Part shown: positions 9,601 to 17,334 of the stretch, piece after piece
Numbering within the stretch: position 1 is the first letter of the stretch
How the letters are laid out: each line of letters starts with the position of its first letter
Source: Rodentolepis nana
Lineage: Eukaryota > Platyhelminthes > Cestoda > Cyclophyllidea > Hymenolepididae
Reading direction: 5' to 3'
NCBI GenBank assembly: GCA_900617975.1
Contig: UZAE01000872.1
Span: forward strand, 1 to 17,334
Length of the DNA: 17,334 nt
Program-made: the position numbers and the translations under genes
The notes under the pieces: generated by a model
What the model was told of the DNA's origin: nothing
Database searches by the model: none
The model's input: the letters and a program-made list of their open reading frames with translations, nothing else

Positions 9601-12177
9601 TAGAGATCAGGAATAATCTCCAAGAAGCAGAACAATATTTCCGGTGAAAACATTTCCATAGATGTAATCACAACTTAAGCAGAAAGAATTCATGCAAACT
9701 TTATATCTTAATGGACTACAAGCTCAAAGAAAGCTAAAATTATTATATAGGGCGGTTGAAAGGTTACCCAATAATTCCGATAATCGTTCCTACTTAAAAA
9801 AGTGTTGAAATGGACACACAACGTGCTTTAAAATTCAAAATTTTAAATTATTCAAGAGCATTCGCTAGTTGCAAATAAAATGGCCTGTGGCCTATAATCA
9901 TCGGGCGGAAACTTTGAACTCAAATAATTAATTTTGGAATTTCAGAGTGAGTTACTAATTCAGTGCTTTATTCCCATTTGAAGGCCATGAGATTTTGTGC
10001 AAGGTGACTTTTAATTCCCCCCCGCCCTCCCATGCACGTCTGTGTTTATTTACTAAAAATGAAATGCAATTAAAAGTTGATAAATATATTTTAAGCAAAT
10101 TTTTTTGCTGTCATCATCATTAACAAAATGACTTTTATTTGCATTGTGGCTTAGTAAATCATAAGACCCACCATTATCGAATAAGTAAATAAATCTTGGC
10201 GGTTGTCAGTTATTTTATCATTATCATCTGAAAAAAAGTCATCAGAAAAAGATTTCAGGCTCGAATTTACCTTAGCAAAGTGGTGGCACCTTGAAATATG
10301 AGTAAAAAAGACCAGCGGTGGTAGTGATTCGGAGAAGAGCACTTTCCATTATAAAGTTTTCATGATAATGGAATTGAGAATCAAATTCACTTCTTGCACT
10401 GAAGTCAGTGTCCACTGGCCTTCTTCAGAGAAAGTGATAAATTTGACACATAAATCTGTGACCTTACTGTTGAAATTTTATTACCCCTAAAAGTTGATTT
10501 GATGAAGTGAAGCTCTCTTTATGGGGGCGTATTTTTCTAACGCCATTAAATAGCTTTGAAAGCCACATGCTTGCAACCAGATCAAACTCAATCAACGTAG
10601 AGTGGACTATGGTTTAATCAAATCAATTTACTCTGAATTCTATGGACCTAGACTCAAAGATCAAGTAGGGGAAACGACGTTTTAAATCATTCCAATAAGT
10701 TAATGTGACTCAACTTCATGAAGGCTTGTGTGCATTCAGTTTCGAGCATTTTACCGCCCGTAGAAATTTAAACAATTAACAATTTTATATTATAATTAAT
10801 TGTATAGTAAATTATTTACTTATTATTAAAATAAAACTGTCGCTCTTATCCGCCTACTCATGATCCAAATAAGGTAAAAATGAATCAAGTTTGAATAAAG
10901 ATTATTTAGGTTAAAATAACTTGTGAACAGGCTTTGAATACCCAGAACAAGAGCTCATATTTATTGTTAAGTAAATAATTATTAGAAAAAAAGTGTGGTG
11001 ACCTCAAAACTCTAATAAAGCACTACAATTGACTTCATTACTTCAATAACACCCTTTTTAACCAAAACCTGTCAAACACATTTTTTTTGTATTTCTCAGT
11101 GCGGTAATCATATTTTTGCAACTACCGGCAGAAATATTTAAATTATTCAACCCACTCGGGTAGTTGTCCTTAAACTTACCTTGCTTAATATTGAAAAAGA
11201 ATACACTTTAGAATAATAAAGTTATAAAGGCGACTCGTGCCATTTATTTGATATTGATGAAGGAACCATGAAATTGCAAGATAAGGCTGAACTATGAATC
11301 TCAAATAACAGGGAGTTCTCATCTCCCCGAGATCTAAGTCAATACAGTTATGCATCAAATTACACAGCACAGCATATTCTATCTTGTAGGTGCACTAACT
11401 AAGTATCCCTAATATCCTTTTTTTCTGAAAAATTCATCATGTCTATTCAGACTTCAATTAATTATTCAATTGTGGTTAAGTGGTCGTGATTTTTAAAAGC
11501 CCTAGGTAAAATTTTATTGATGTAAAGTTAGGAACAATGAAAAAAATAAAATAAGCACACAAAGTGTGCCCACAGTATAAAGCGGGTTTAAAGTAGATAT
11601 GTTAAAGATGAAGGACTTTCAAAACAATTTTAATCAGAAACTTAGATAAATAATTCTTGAATTAAAATATGAAAAGCAGTGCAAAATTTAATAAGGAGGC
11701 TAGATATGTAATAGTTTTAAATTCAAATAAATGAACTTTACATTTCATATATAATGAAAGGCCAAGGGAGATTATTGCAGCACCAATAAGAACGAGAAGG
11801 GTTTTGTCTTGTAGAGCTTCCCAGATAAGTCGGAATATGGATTTTGGAGGCTTCTGAGGTATAATGTTAGGTCCGTAAATTTCTCGCTGCTTAACTACGT
11901 CAGTGTCATTCAAGCCTAAATATTAAACATTAATTTTATTAATATACATGTAAGCTTTAGGAATTGTAAATATGAAATGACATAAGAAGTAAGTTGAGTA
12001 ATTAAAGGCAGTCTAATAACTCTCACCCTTATCTAAAGAACTAGAAAGGGCTTTCGATAAACCCGCATATCCATTAAATTCTCTATGTATAAATTTGACA
12101 ACTTCTTTGCCCCTCAATTCCATTAGGAATTGAAGTGTCTGAGGAGTACATTGGATCTTTTGCGTTGTTGATGTCAT
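516..12177 (-). CDS. Plasma-membrane Ca2+-transporting P-type ATPase (PMCA), N-terminal part, five exons, 3' end outside window
   Basis: The gene is join(complement) 12177-12027, 11915-11742, 8306-8055, 5503-5378, 665-516, giving 284 codons plus one base. PMCA pumps use ATP to export cytosolic Ca2+ across the plasma membrane. Visible landmarks are the N-terminal MELRG (residues 19-23), the pre-TM1 block WEALQD (82-87), TM1 (about 88-106), a short extracellular loop (107-125) with an N-glycosylation sequon NET (121-123), TM2 (about 126-144), [13 protein letters not shown] (145-157), VVGD (183-186), [10 protein letters not shown] (191-200), the actuator loop DESSLTGES (211-219) and [13 protein letters not shown] (235-247). 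These blocks separate PMCA from SERCA and SPCA pumps. PMCAs are usually around 1,100-1,250 residues, so about a quarter is present. The DKTGT phosphorylation site, TM3-10 and any calmodulin-binding tail lie off the left edge. The reading frame is intact with no internal stops. The start at 12177 is the first ATG in the first coding exon, with A at -3. A further upstream coding exon is possible but not needed. Confidence 0.95.
2105..2127 (+). repeat. G-rich stretch (G5, G3, G11)
   Basis: A G5 run, a G3 run and a G11 run (2117-2127) occur within 23 bases in intron 4. This is another of the G/C homopolymers scattered through the window. Confidence 0.9.
3869..3886 (+). repeat. Imperfect GT microsatellite
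   Basis: Four GT units, one AT, then four GT units, in intron 4. Confidence 0.95.
5378..5503 (-). CDS. PMCA exon 4 (actuator domain with TGES, residues 193-234)
   Basis: The acceptor is CATTTTAG|GTGATC at 5504 and the donor is TTTCTG|GTGAAT at 5377. It is 126 bp, phase 1 on both sides, with no in-frame ATG. It encodes [21 protein letters not shown] and ending DPTLLS. The TGES motif (216-219) is the A-domain loop that catalyses dephosphorylation of the aspartyl-phosphate in P-type ATPases, so this exon is indispensable for pumping. All expected key residues are present. Confidence 0.96.
5857..5868 (+). repeat. C12 homopolymer
   Basis: Twelve C bases in intron 3, flanked by AT-rich sequence with no repeat body recognised around it. 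Confidence 0.95.
6324..6353 (+). repeat. G-quadruplex-type motif
   Basis: Four runs of at least four G (6324-6327, 6331-6334, 6342-6345, 6349-6353) are separated by spacers of 3, 7 and 3 bases, which fits the usual G-quadruplex pattern. It lies on the non-transcribed-sense side of PMCA intron 3, so the RNA carries the C-rich complement. Confidence 0.85.
7547..7562 (+). repeat. (GTTA)4 microsatellite
   Basis: Four perfect GTTA units in intron 3, about 490 bp downstream, in the sense direction, of PMCA exon 3. Confidence 0.95.
8055..8306 (-). CDS. PMCA exon 3 (TM1-TM2 loop, TM2, start of actuator domain, residues 109-192)
   Basis: The acceptor is TTTTCTTTCAG|TCAATC at 8307 and the donor is AATATG|GTGAGG at 8054. 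It is 252 bp, phase 1 on both sides. It encodes a hydrophilic loop ([14 protein letters not shown]) with the sequon NET, then GWIEG and a strongly hydrophobic TM2 rich in V, then the PMCA signature [13 protein letters not shown] and the IVVGD turn of the A domain. The loop of about 19 residues is shorter than in the vertebrate pumps I know. Reading past the donor adds about 13 unrelated residues before a stop at 7974-7972. Confidence 0.96.
8307..11741 (-). other. PMCA intron 2 (3,435 bp)
   Basis: This intron separates TM1 from the TM1-TM2 loop exon. It is AT-rich with a short C7 run at 10017-10023. A stretch near 10165-10195 ends in TAAGTAAATAAATC and faintly resembles the tail of the repeat at 15649-15958. 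None of its ORFs carries a recognisable motif. Confidence 0.87.
11742..11915 (-). CDS. PMCA exon 2 (pre-TM1 segment and TM1, residues 51-108)
   Basis: The acceptor is AATATTTAG|GCTTG at 11916 and the donor is ATGAAAT|GTAAAG at 11741. It is 174 bp, phase 1 on both sides. It encodes the family block [15 protein letters not shown], the cytosolic helix WEALQD, and TM1 ([18 protein letters not shown]). The exon ends just outside the membrane at YMK, and the next codon (F109) is split. The donor has T at -1, weaker than consensus, but it is the only GT here that restores frame with exon 3. Confidence 0.93.
11916..12026 (-). other. PMCA intron 1 (111 bp)
   Basis: This short intron has a donor G|GTGAGAG and an acceptor AATATTTAG|G, and it splits the codon for G51. 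It is more than 20 times shorter than the other three complete introns. Confidence 0.9.
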
Positions 12178-12190
12178 CGTTGAAATATAC
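12027..12190 (-). CDS. PMCA exon 1 (first coding exon; 13 nt 5' UTR plus residues 1-50)
   Basis: The acceptor is TTTTGCATTTTAG at 12191 and the donor is AAGG|GTGAGA at 12026. The ATG is at 12177-12175 in the context AACGATG. The 151 coding bases give 50 codons plus one base. The peptide contains LMELRG (18-23), a motif conserved near the PMCA N terminus, then an amphipathic stretch ending SSSLDK. The family N terminus before MELRG varies in length, so the 18 residues before that motif are plausible. The 13 bases before the ATG have no in-frame stop, so coding sequence could continue into an upstream exon. However, joining there would need a phase 2 junction, unlike all the others, which favours untranslated leader. 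No 5' exon could be identified. Confidence 0.85.
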
Positions 12191-15100
12191 CTAAAATGCA
12201 AAAATTGAAATTTTTAAAATCTTTTTTTGAACTCAGCTTCCGAACTAACTAACAATAATGAGAAATTTGATAAGTAACATTTGTAAACTTAAATAGTACA
12301 ACTTTATCAAAATAAATTTTATTAACAAATAAAATACTAATTGATTAGCGCATAAAAATATTACTCAATTAAAATGGCCTGTTTATTTCTTGCTCATTTG
12401 TGTATATTGAAACGATAAAAACGCGAACTCCAAAACGTACTTAATAACCTTGTTAACCAATTTGATAGATTTTAACAAGCGCAACCTTAAAAGCTGTCAA
12501 TGAAATTTTGGAATATTTTTGCACATTATAGAATGTATTATGATTATAATATTTGTTAGTTTTGAATTTTTATAATTTTTTAATTTTGCTAAAAGTGTGC
12601 AAATATCATTCCTTGTTATCATCAATTTTCTACACCTATTTAGGCTTTTGTTAATACCTAGTATTTTAGATTGTTAATTTTCAATTTATATTTTAGCTAG
12701 CGTTATTCAAAAGCGTTTTTTCTATTTAGATGAAACTTGTCGATCAGTCCAATCTCTAGTTAGTTCTTATGTAAAATTAAATAATAATAATTCCCGTTTA
12801 CATTTGGAATATGCTTTTAGTTCTGTCTAAACTGCTCCCATAGTCAAAACATTTGATAAGCTTTCAGTAGAATTTAATATATGTATGTTTATAACCATTT
12901 CTTCATTATAACACTATCTCGTGTAAATAGAAAATCTTAATAGGTCCTTCAATTTGTAGGACTTTTGCTAACGTCGTGTATAGCGCTATTCCAAGTTGAA
13001 TCATTGGATACTTGTTTTTTATTGTCTGATATGGTTTCGTTCCAATCAAAATTGAATATCTTAGTGATATACATATAGGTATCCAAGTTGAAAGTATTGT
13101 TTTCATATTGAAATGGGAAGTATTATCTCAGAAGTAATAAATTTAATTAAATTCTTCATAAGAGTAAGCTATAATTATAAGTAAATTCATTCTCGTCGAA
13201 TTTTTCTTAAAAGCCAATTATTTTGCGCATATTTTATTTAATCCGCAAGTCCACTGATTCCTTCATTCAATGGATCTATGATTACAAGTTGTACAAAATG
13301 AGGTCCACGAACGTATACCTGAAGCGAGCTTTTTTATTCTGCATCTCTTTGCAACCACCAAGAATGTTTTCGTTTTAAAGCAAATTTTGTATAAAATGAA
13401 GTGTATTTTATTAGTTTTGCTCACTGCTTCTAGTGCTATCAGTGAAACGAGGTGATTGACACGTGAAATATTAGTCCCAGTGCATCTTATTTTAGATTAA
13501 TCAACATTTCAAAAGCTGAATCATATACAATTTGATGGCCAACAAGTAGGATCGCAACATCTGTTTTAGCGTACTTGGCATAAGTTTATACTCCCAAAGT
13601 TTGGATCTTGACTTTGTCAGCTGCGTGCTGCGTCTGAAGTCGAGTAAAAAAGATATAGAAACGTCATGTTTTAAATTTAATTTGAGGCTACTTAGAAAGA
13701 CTCTAGGTCATTATAGGGGAAAAAAATTTGAAATAAACAGATATTAATGCTAGAATAGAGAAAAAATATATAGTCGGTATGTAGGTAGATATTTGAATAG
13801 GGGGTATTTAGAAACGAATGCCTTATTATCGAGTCCACAATTTCCAGGATCGGCAATTTTACGAACGAAAGTACGTACAAATAACTATTTGTCATATTCT
13901 CTAAAATTCAAAATCCCACTACAATACGCATCAAGCACTTTAGTTGGGCAGAGTGAGAACACTCTGAAGTTGCTGATAAGTATAACTCGCATTCCGCCTG
14001 AATTAAACAGTCAGTTCACATGGTCATTTAAATTACTAGATGTACACCGATAATCAATGATTTCTTGAGCCCTGACTACGCAGTCTGTGAGTACAAATCG
14101 GTGAAATGACCAGAAAAAAAAACAATGAAAGGCATTTATGGAGAATCATTTTTAAATTGTTGTTAATATTCAATCTAGAAGCCCATTTGCTTTAGGGTTC
14201 ATTCGGAACTCCATCACCCAAACTCTCAACTGACTTGTTTGAGTCATTCTTTGTACTCAAGTATCTGAAAGTCCATTCACTTCTCTTGTTCCTTCTCAGT
14301 AACTCATAAAGCGGACATTGTATTTAACCCCATTGTCGCTTACTTAATGGCGCGGTTCCCACTCTCATTGTTCCAATCTCCTCTCTTTCATTCAGTCATC
14401 ATATTTATGCCATAGACCTTGGTCTACAGTCGCAGCTCCTGATGATTTGCCCTTTTGGAATCGCGCTTACATGCTGTCAACTACTAGTCATTAAACCAAC
14501 TTCTCACGCCTATAAGCTTCAGAATATGTGAACCGAAAGTGAACCACTTTATGAATTTAATGATCAGATATTTCAACTTTTTCCTTAATTGTAATTGAAT
14601 TTCTAATTTTTAGAGTTCAATTTACCTTATTTATTTCAGGCTTTGATTCAAATGTACCATTTACAACAGTGGCCAGCATGCTTATGTGCTACCGAAGGCT
14701 TTAATGCGTGAGGTTGCCAATGCAATATTTGCTATCTTCTCCACAACTTTTCTAACATTTGAGGTTGTGCCAGGGAAACTGATATTTGAAGGAAAAATGA
14801 AAATTCTTCTATAATATCTGAATTTATGAAGAGATTGACGAAATATTTAGATAGATCATACACTCAAGAAATCTCATGGAGCAATCGCAACTGCGTAGTA
14901 GTTAATATATTGGAGATCTCACTCAGGCCATATTCGTCACGGACTCTGAAATGCTTTCATCCCAGTGGGTCACAAATCACTTCACTTAAATTCGACGGGA
15001 AAATTCCTTTTACAACATTTATAACACATGCTTAAAGGCTAAAACAAGACCTTAATAAAAAGGAAAATATTTAATCCGGACCATATAAACACACGTTTCC

Positions 15101-15648
15101 ATTTGCGCTCACTTGATAAAGCTTGTCTGCTAGAAATTTGGCAGGTTATATTAACTAGACGCTCTGCTTCAAAGAAAAAATATCAGGATAAAGTTTATTT
15201 TATTTGCCAGCAAAATTTGTGCTTGAATGATGTCATCATTGGATAACAATTAACGATAGCTTCTTTTATTAAAAAGCATGACGTCTTTGATGCTCTATGT
15301 AACAAAGATACTGGTTCGGAGTCTGAATGAATAGGTTACTTGTCACTGAGTACAATTTCAACACTATGGATAGTATTCAAGTATGTGCTAATAAAATTTT
15401 TACAAAACTAACAACTACCAGTAATCAAGCACTTGAAATTCCTATTTCTCATTATGATCGGAGAACAGTGATTCTATCAGTATTACAATAGCAATGGTTG
15501 CATTTATCTGCTTCGTATTTAAATGCTTTAGTACGAATTCTCGTGAATTAAGATTTGGAAATTGACACTGTTTTTCCCATGTCCAATGACCTAAGCGATT
15601 TACCTGTGTAAGATCTAGTACCTGACTGAACATTACCTGTCTTTCTGG

Positions 15649-15958
15649 GTGTGCGATAGACTTACCTCCACGTGGTGCACCCTGGGCAACGTATACTCAT
15701 ACGGCAAAAAAGTCTATAAACCGGCAGTTGACTCCTGACTTCAAACTGCCATGACCCTACTGTATGTCATATTCCACCACTTTCACAGTACACACCTCAC
15801 CTTTTTTCTACCTTCGTCTTTAAAACACTTTTCTGTTCCCCCCCCCCTCTCTCGACTTTCTTTCACTTTGATATTTCTTCCCCTCTGTGAAGCCTGAAGT
15901 CAACTAAAGGGCTAAGGATAAACGTCAAAACGCCTGCCATTTGATATAAATAAATAAA
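15649..15958 (+). repeat. Dispersed retroposon-like repeat, copy 1 (about 310 bp, A-rich tail)
   Basis: This segment aligns along its whole length with 17019-17334, at an identity I estimate by eye as 85-90 percent with a few small indels. It begins GTGTGCGATAGACTTACC, carries a C10 run at 15838-15847 and ends GATATAAATAAATAAA. The 9-mer TCTTTCTGG lies directly before it (15640-15648) and directly after it (15959-15967), as expected for a target-site duplication. A simple A-rich tail plus a duplication suggests a SINE or a 5'-truncated non-LTR retrotransposon. No clear tRNA-type A and B boxes are visible and no long ORF is intact. The 5' border is uncertain because TTCTGG also precedes copy 2. 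Confidence 0.75.
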
Positions 15959-16902
15959 TCTTTCTGGCCCGAAATCCACTGAATCGTAAAAAGGAAAAGA
16001 CTTCCATCCAAATGGGGCTTAAATGAGAAATTCACCCAATTGCTCAATATTCTACTAATGATCTTCGTGGATTAAAAATCGATTTGTAGACGGCAGCGAA
16101 ATTCGGAGCTATAGCCGCAAAAAAACACAATTTGTCGTGTGTTTTACCTATCTAGCTAAACTCCAACACTTAGCTTTCCTAAGTGATTGAACTAGTGCCT
16201 ACTATCAGAAAAATCCACACATTCGTATTATTAGGTAGTTCAAATAACGGAATTTGCGAGCATATGCGGTGCATCAACCAGGTAACCACTTCTCGGGTTG
16301 CAAGGTTAGAGAACTAAAAGTTGACCTTAAGTGAAGAAATCAGAAGTAGATGGTTAGTTATAATTTATAATTATAATTTTACAAATCAGTGGAATAGGTA
16401 TTAGTAATTGAACCAATTAATTCTAAACTGGGTGATCAACTCATGTTCAACCGGAAACATTTTGAAACGTTTCATAATAAAATGTGTCGATGTCCAGTAA
16501 GCCTATGAATGAATTCCGTCTCGATTTGATTCAAGTAAGGGTGGATTAATTATTCTCGGGAGTTACCCAGTTCAATGCCTACTTCCATTGTGAGTCAGCT
16601 TGTCTTCAATGGTTTCGTTTCAATATCGTGCCTTGCAACTCCGAATTATCCAAACTTACCAGCTGCTAAGTTCCACCCCAGTGCATATTACCGCTCCACG
16701 ATTTTCAACTAATTGGAGGCAAATTTTATTCAAGATATGCTTTGGATATGCCAAGTTGTTGGCTTAAATCTTTTATATCTTTTAATTGTAAGCAAAAACT
16801 GATTACGGATTCAAATTCATGAAAAATTGAACCGACGAATTTACAAGCAGGTTTTCACCTGGGGTATGAAGTGAGAAGGTAACTGTCGGCCCCTGGCTAA
16901 GA

Positions 16903-17010
16903 GGGGGGGGGGGAGAGGTAATTGTCCAATGGAACGCTAAATGGACTTAATCAAATCAATGCCACGGAAACCAAACAGCGGTTAAATTGGCACCATAATC
17001 CCCCCCCCCC
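16903..17010. repeat. Inverted pair of G11 and C11 runs flanking 86 bp, just upstream of repeat copy 2
   Basis: G11 at 16903-16913 and C11 at 17000-17010 are complementary and could pair across the 86-bp spacer. The C11 run lies only a few bases before repeat copy 2. The arms are homopolymers, so the symmetry may be chance in a region rich in such runs. Confidence 0.6.
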
Positions 17011-17013
17011 ATT

Positions 17014-17334
17014 CTGGGGTGTGCGATAGACTTACCTCCATGTGGTGCACCCTGGGCAACGTATCCTCATACGGCAAAAATGTCTGTAAACTGGCAGTTG
17101 TCTTCTGGCTTTACACTACCATCACCCCACTGTATATCATATTCGACTACTTCCACACTACTCACCTCACCTTTATTCTACCTTTGTGTCTGTCTCTTTT
17201 ACATCTTTGAAAAACTCTTCTGTTCCCCCCCCCCATCTCGACCTTTTTCACTTTGATATTTCTTCTCCTCTGTGAGGCCTGATGTCACCTAAAGTGCTAT
17301 TGAAACTATCAAAATGCCTGCCGTTTGATATAAA
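17014..17334 (+). repeat. Dispersed retroposon-like repeat, copy 2 (truncated by window end)
   Basis: This is the same element and orientation as copy 1, offset by about 1,370 bp. It starts CTGGGGTGTGCGATAGAC after a C11 run, has its own C10 run at 17225-17234, and still runs at GATATAAA where the window ends, so the tail and any target-site duplication are not visible. It has roughly ten extra bases in the pyrimidine-rich middle compared with copy 1. It contains a 63-codon ORF starting at 17019 that is broken by a stop in copy 1, so coding is not supported. Confidence 0.8.

Larger units (their letters stand above)
12191..17334. other. Region upstream of PMCA first coding exon (5' intron, 5' UTR or intergenic)
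   Basis: The acceptor at 12191 means at least its right-adjacent part is intron or pre-trans-splice outron. No promoter, 5' UTR exon or neighbouring gene could be recognised. Plus-strand ORFs at 13793-14053 and 14826-15035 have no motif I know and are probably chance. From about 14200 to 14520 the plus strand is less AT-rich and pyrimidine-rich, perhaps a decayed repeat. The two copies of a dispersed repeat near 15649 and 17014 are the only clear structure. Confidence 0.7.

Noticed and set aside
10165..10195. Possible old tail of the dispersed repeat (TAAGTAAATAAATC)
   Set aside because: Similarity covers only about 30 A/T-rich bases and does not extend to the rest of the element, so chance is likely.
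15305..15330. GGTTCGGAGTC, resembling a tRNA T-arm or B box
   Set aside because: No cloverleaf or A box could be built around it. No tRNA was found on either strand.
15640..15700. Repeat as a spliced-leader RNA gene because of its GGAG|GTAAGT
   Set aside because: Only about 15 bases of shared sequence follow the donor, with no Sm-type site or terminal hairpin, so it does not fit a spliced-leader RNA.
17019..17210. 63-codon ORF inside repeat copy 2
   Set aside because: The same frame in copy 1 has an internal stop and no ATG. Differences between the copies do not look constrained by protein coding.
1..17334. CRISPR arrays, insertion sequences, toxin-antitoxin or defence systems
   Set aside because: No regularly spaced repeats, transposase motifs or bacterial gene structure are visible. 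The DNA is plainly eukaryotic.

Overview
This is AT-rich eukaryotic, very probably animal, nuclear DNA. The evidence is a single protein family broken into five short exons. All five are on the minus strand, have GT/AG borders and matching phases, and are separated by introns of 0.1 to 4.7 kb. There are no bacterial operons, ribosome binding sites or dense ORFs. The protein resembles animal plasma-membrane Ca2+-ATPases. The large introns and many short G/C homopolymers would suit an invertebrate such as a flatworm, but nothing here proves the taxon.

The one gene I can support is the 5' quarter of a plasma-membrane calcium-transporting P-type ATPase (PMCA), transcribed right to left. The exons in transcript order are 12190-12027 (start codon at 12177), 11915-11742, 8306-8055, 5503-5378 and 665-516. 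Joined, they give 284 whole codons plus one base. They cover the N-terminal cytosolic segment, TM1, a short extracellular loop, TM2 and the actuator (A) domain with its TGES motif. The window stops before the phosphorylation domain (DKTGT), the remaining membrane helices and the C-terminal calmodulin region, which must lie beyond position 1. Every junction is phase 1, so each internal exon (174, 252, 126 and 150 bp) could be skipped without a frameshift.

Layout: 1-515 is the start of the intron after exon 5. It has a G19 run, a strong polypurine tract and splice-like signals that could form an alternative or poison exon, near where vertebrate PMCAs are variably spliced (site A). 666-5377, 5504-8054 and 8307-11741 are long introns with simple repeats but no recognisable second gene. 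11916-12026 is a short intron. 12191-17334 lies upstream of the first coding exon, and an AG acceptor only 13 bases before the ATG implies an upstream 5' UTR exon or a trans-spliced leader. This region holds two copies (about 15649-15958, and 17014 to the window end) of a dispersed repeat of about 310 bp. The repeat has an internal C10 run, an ATAAATAAATAAA tail and, in copy 1, a possible 9-bp target-site duplication. On the PMCA-sense strand each copy carries a near-perfect 5' splice donor.

I found no new defence system, CRISPR array, RNA gene or gene cluster. The points worth following are the repeat family and its donor site, the possible alternative exon after exon 5, and how the mRNA 5' end is made.
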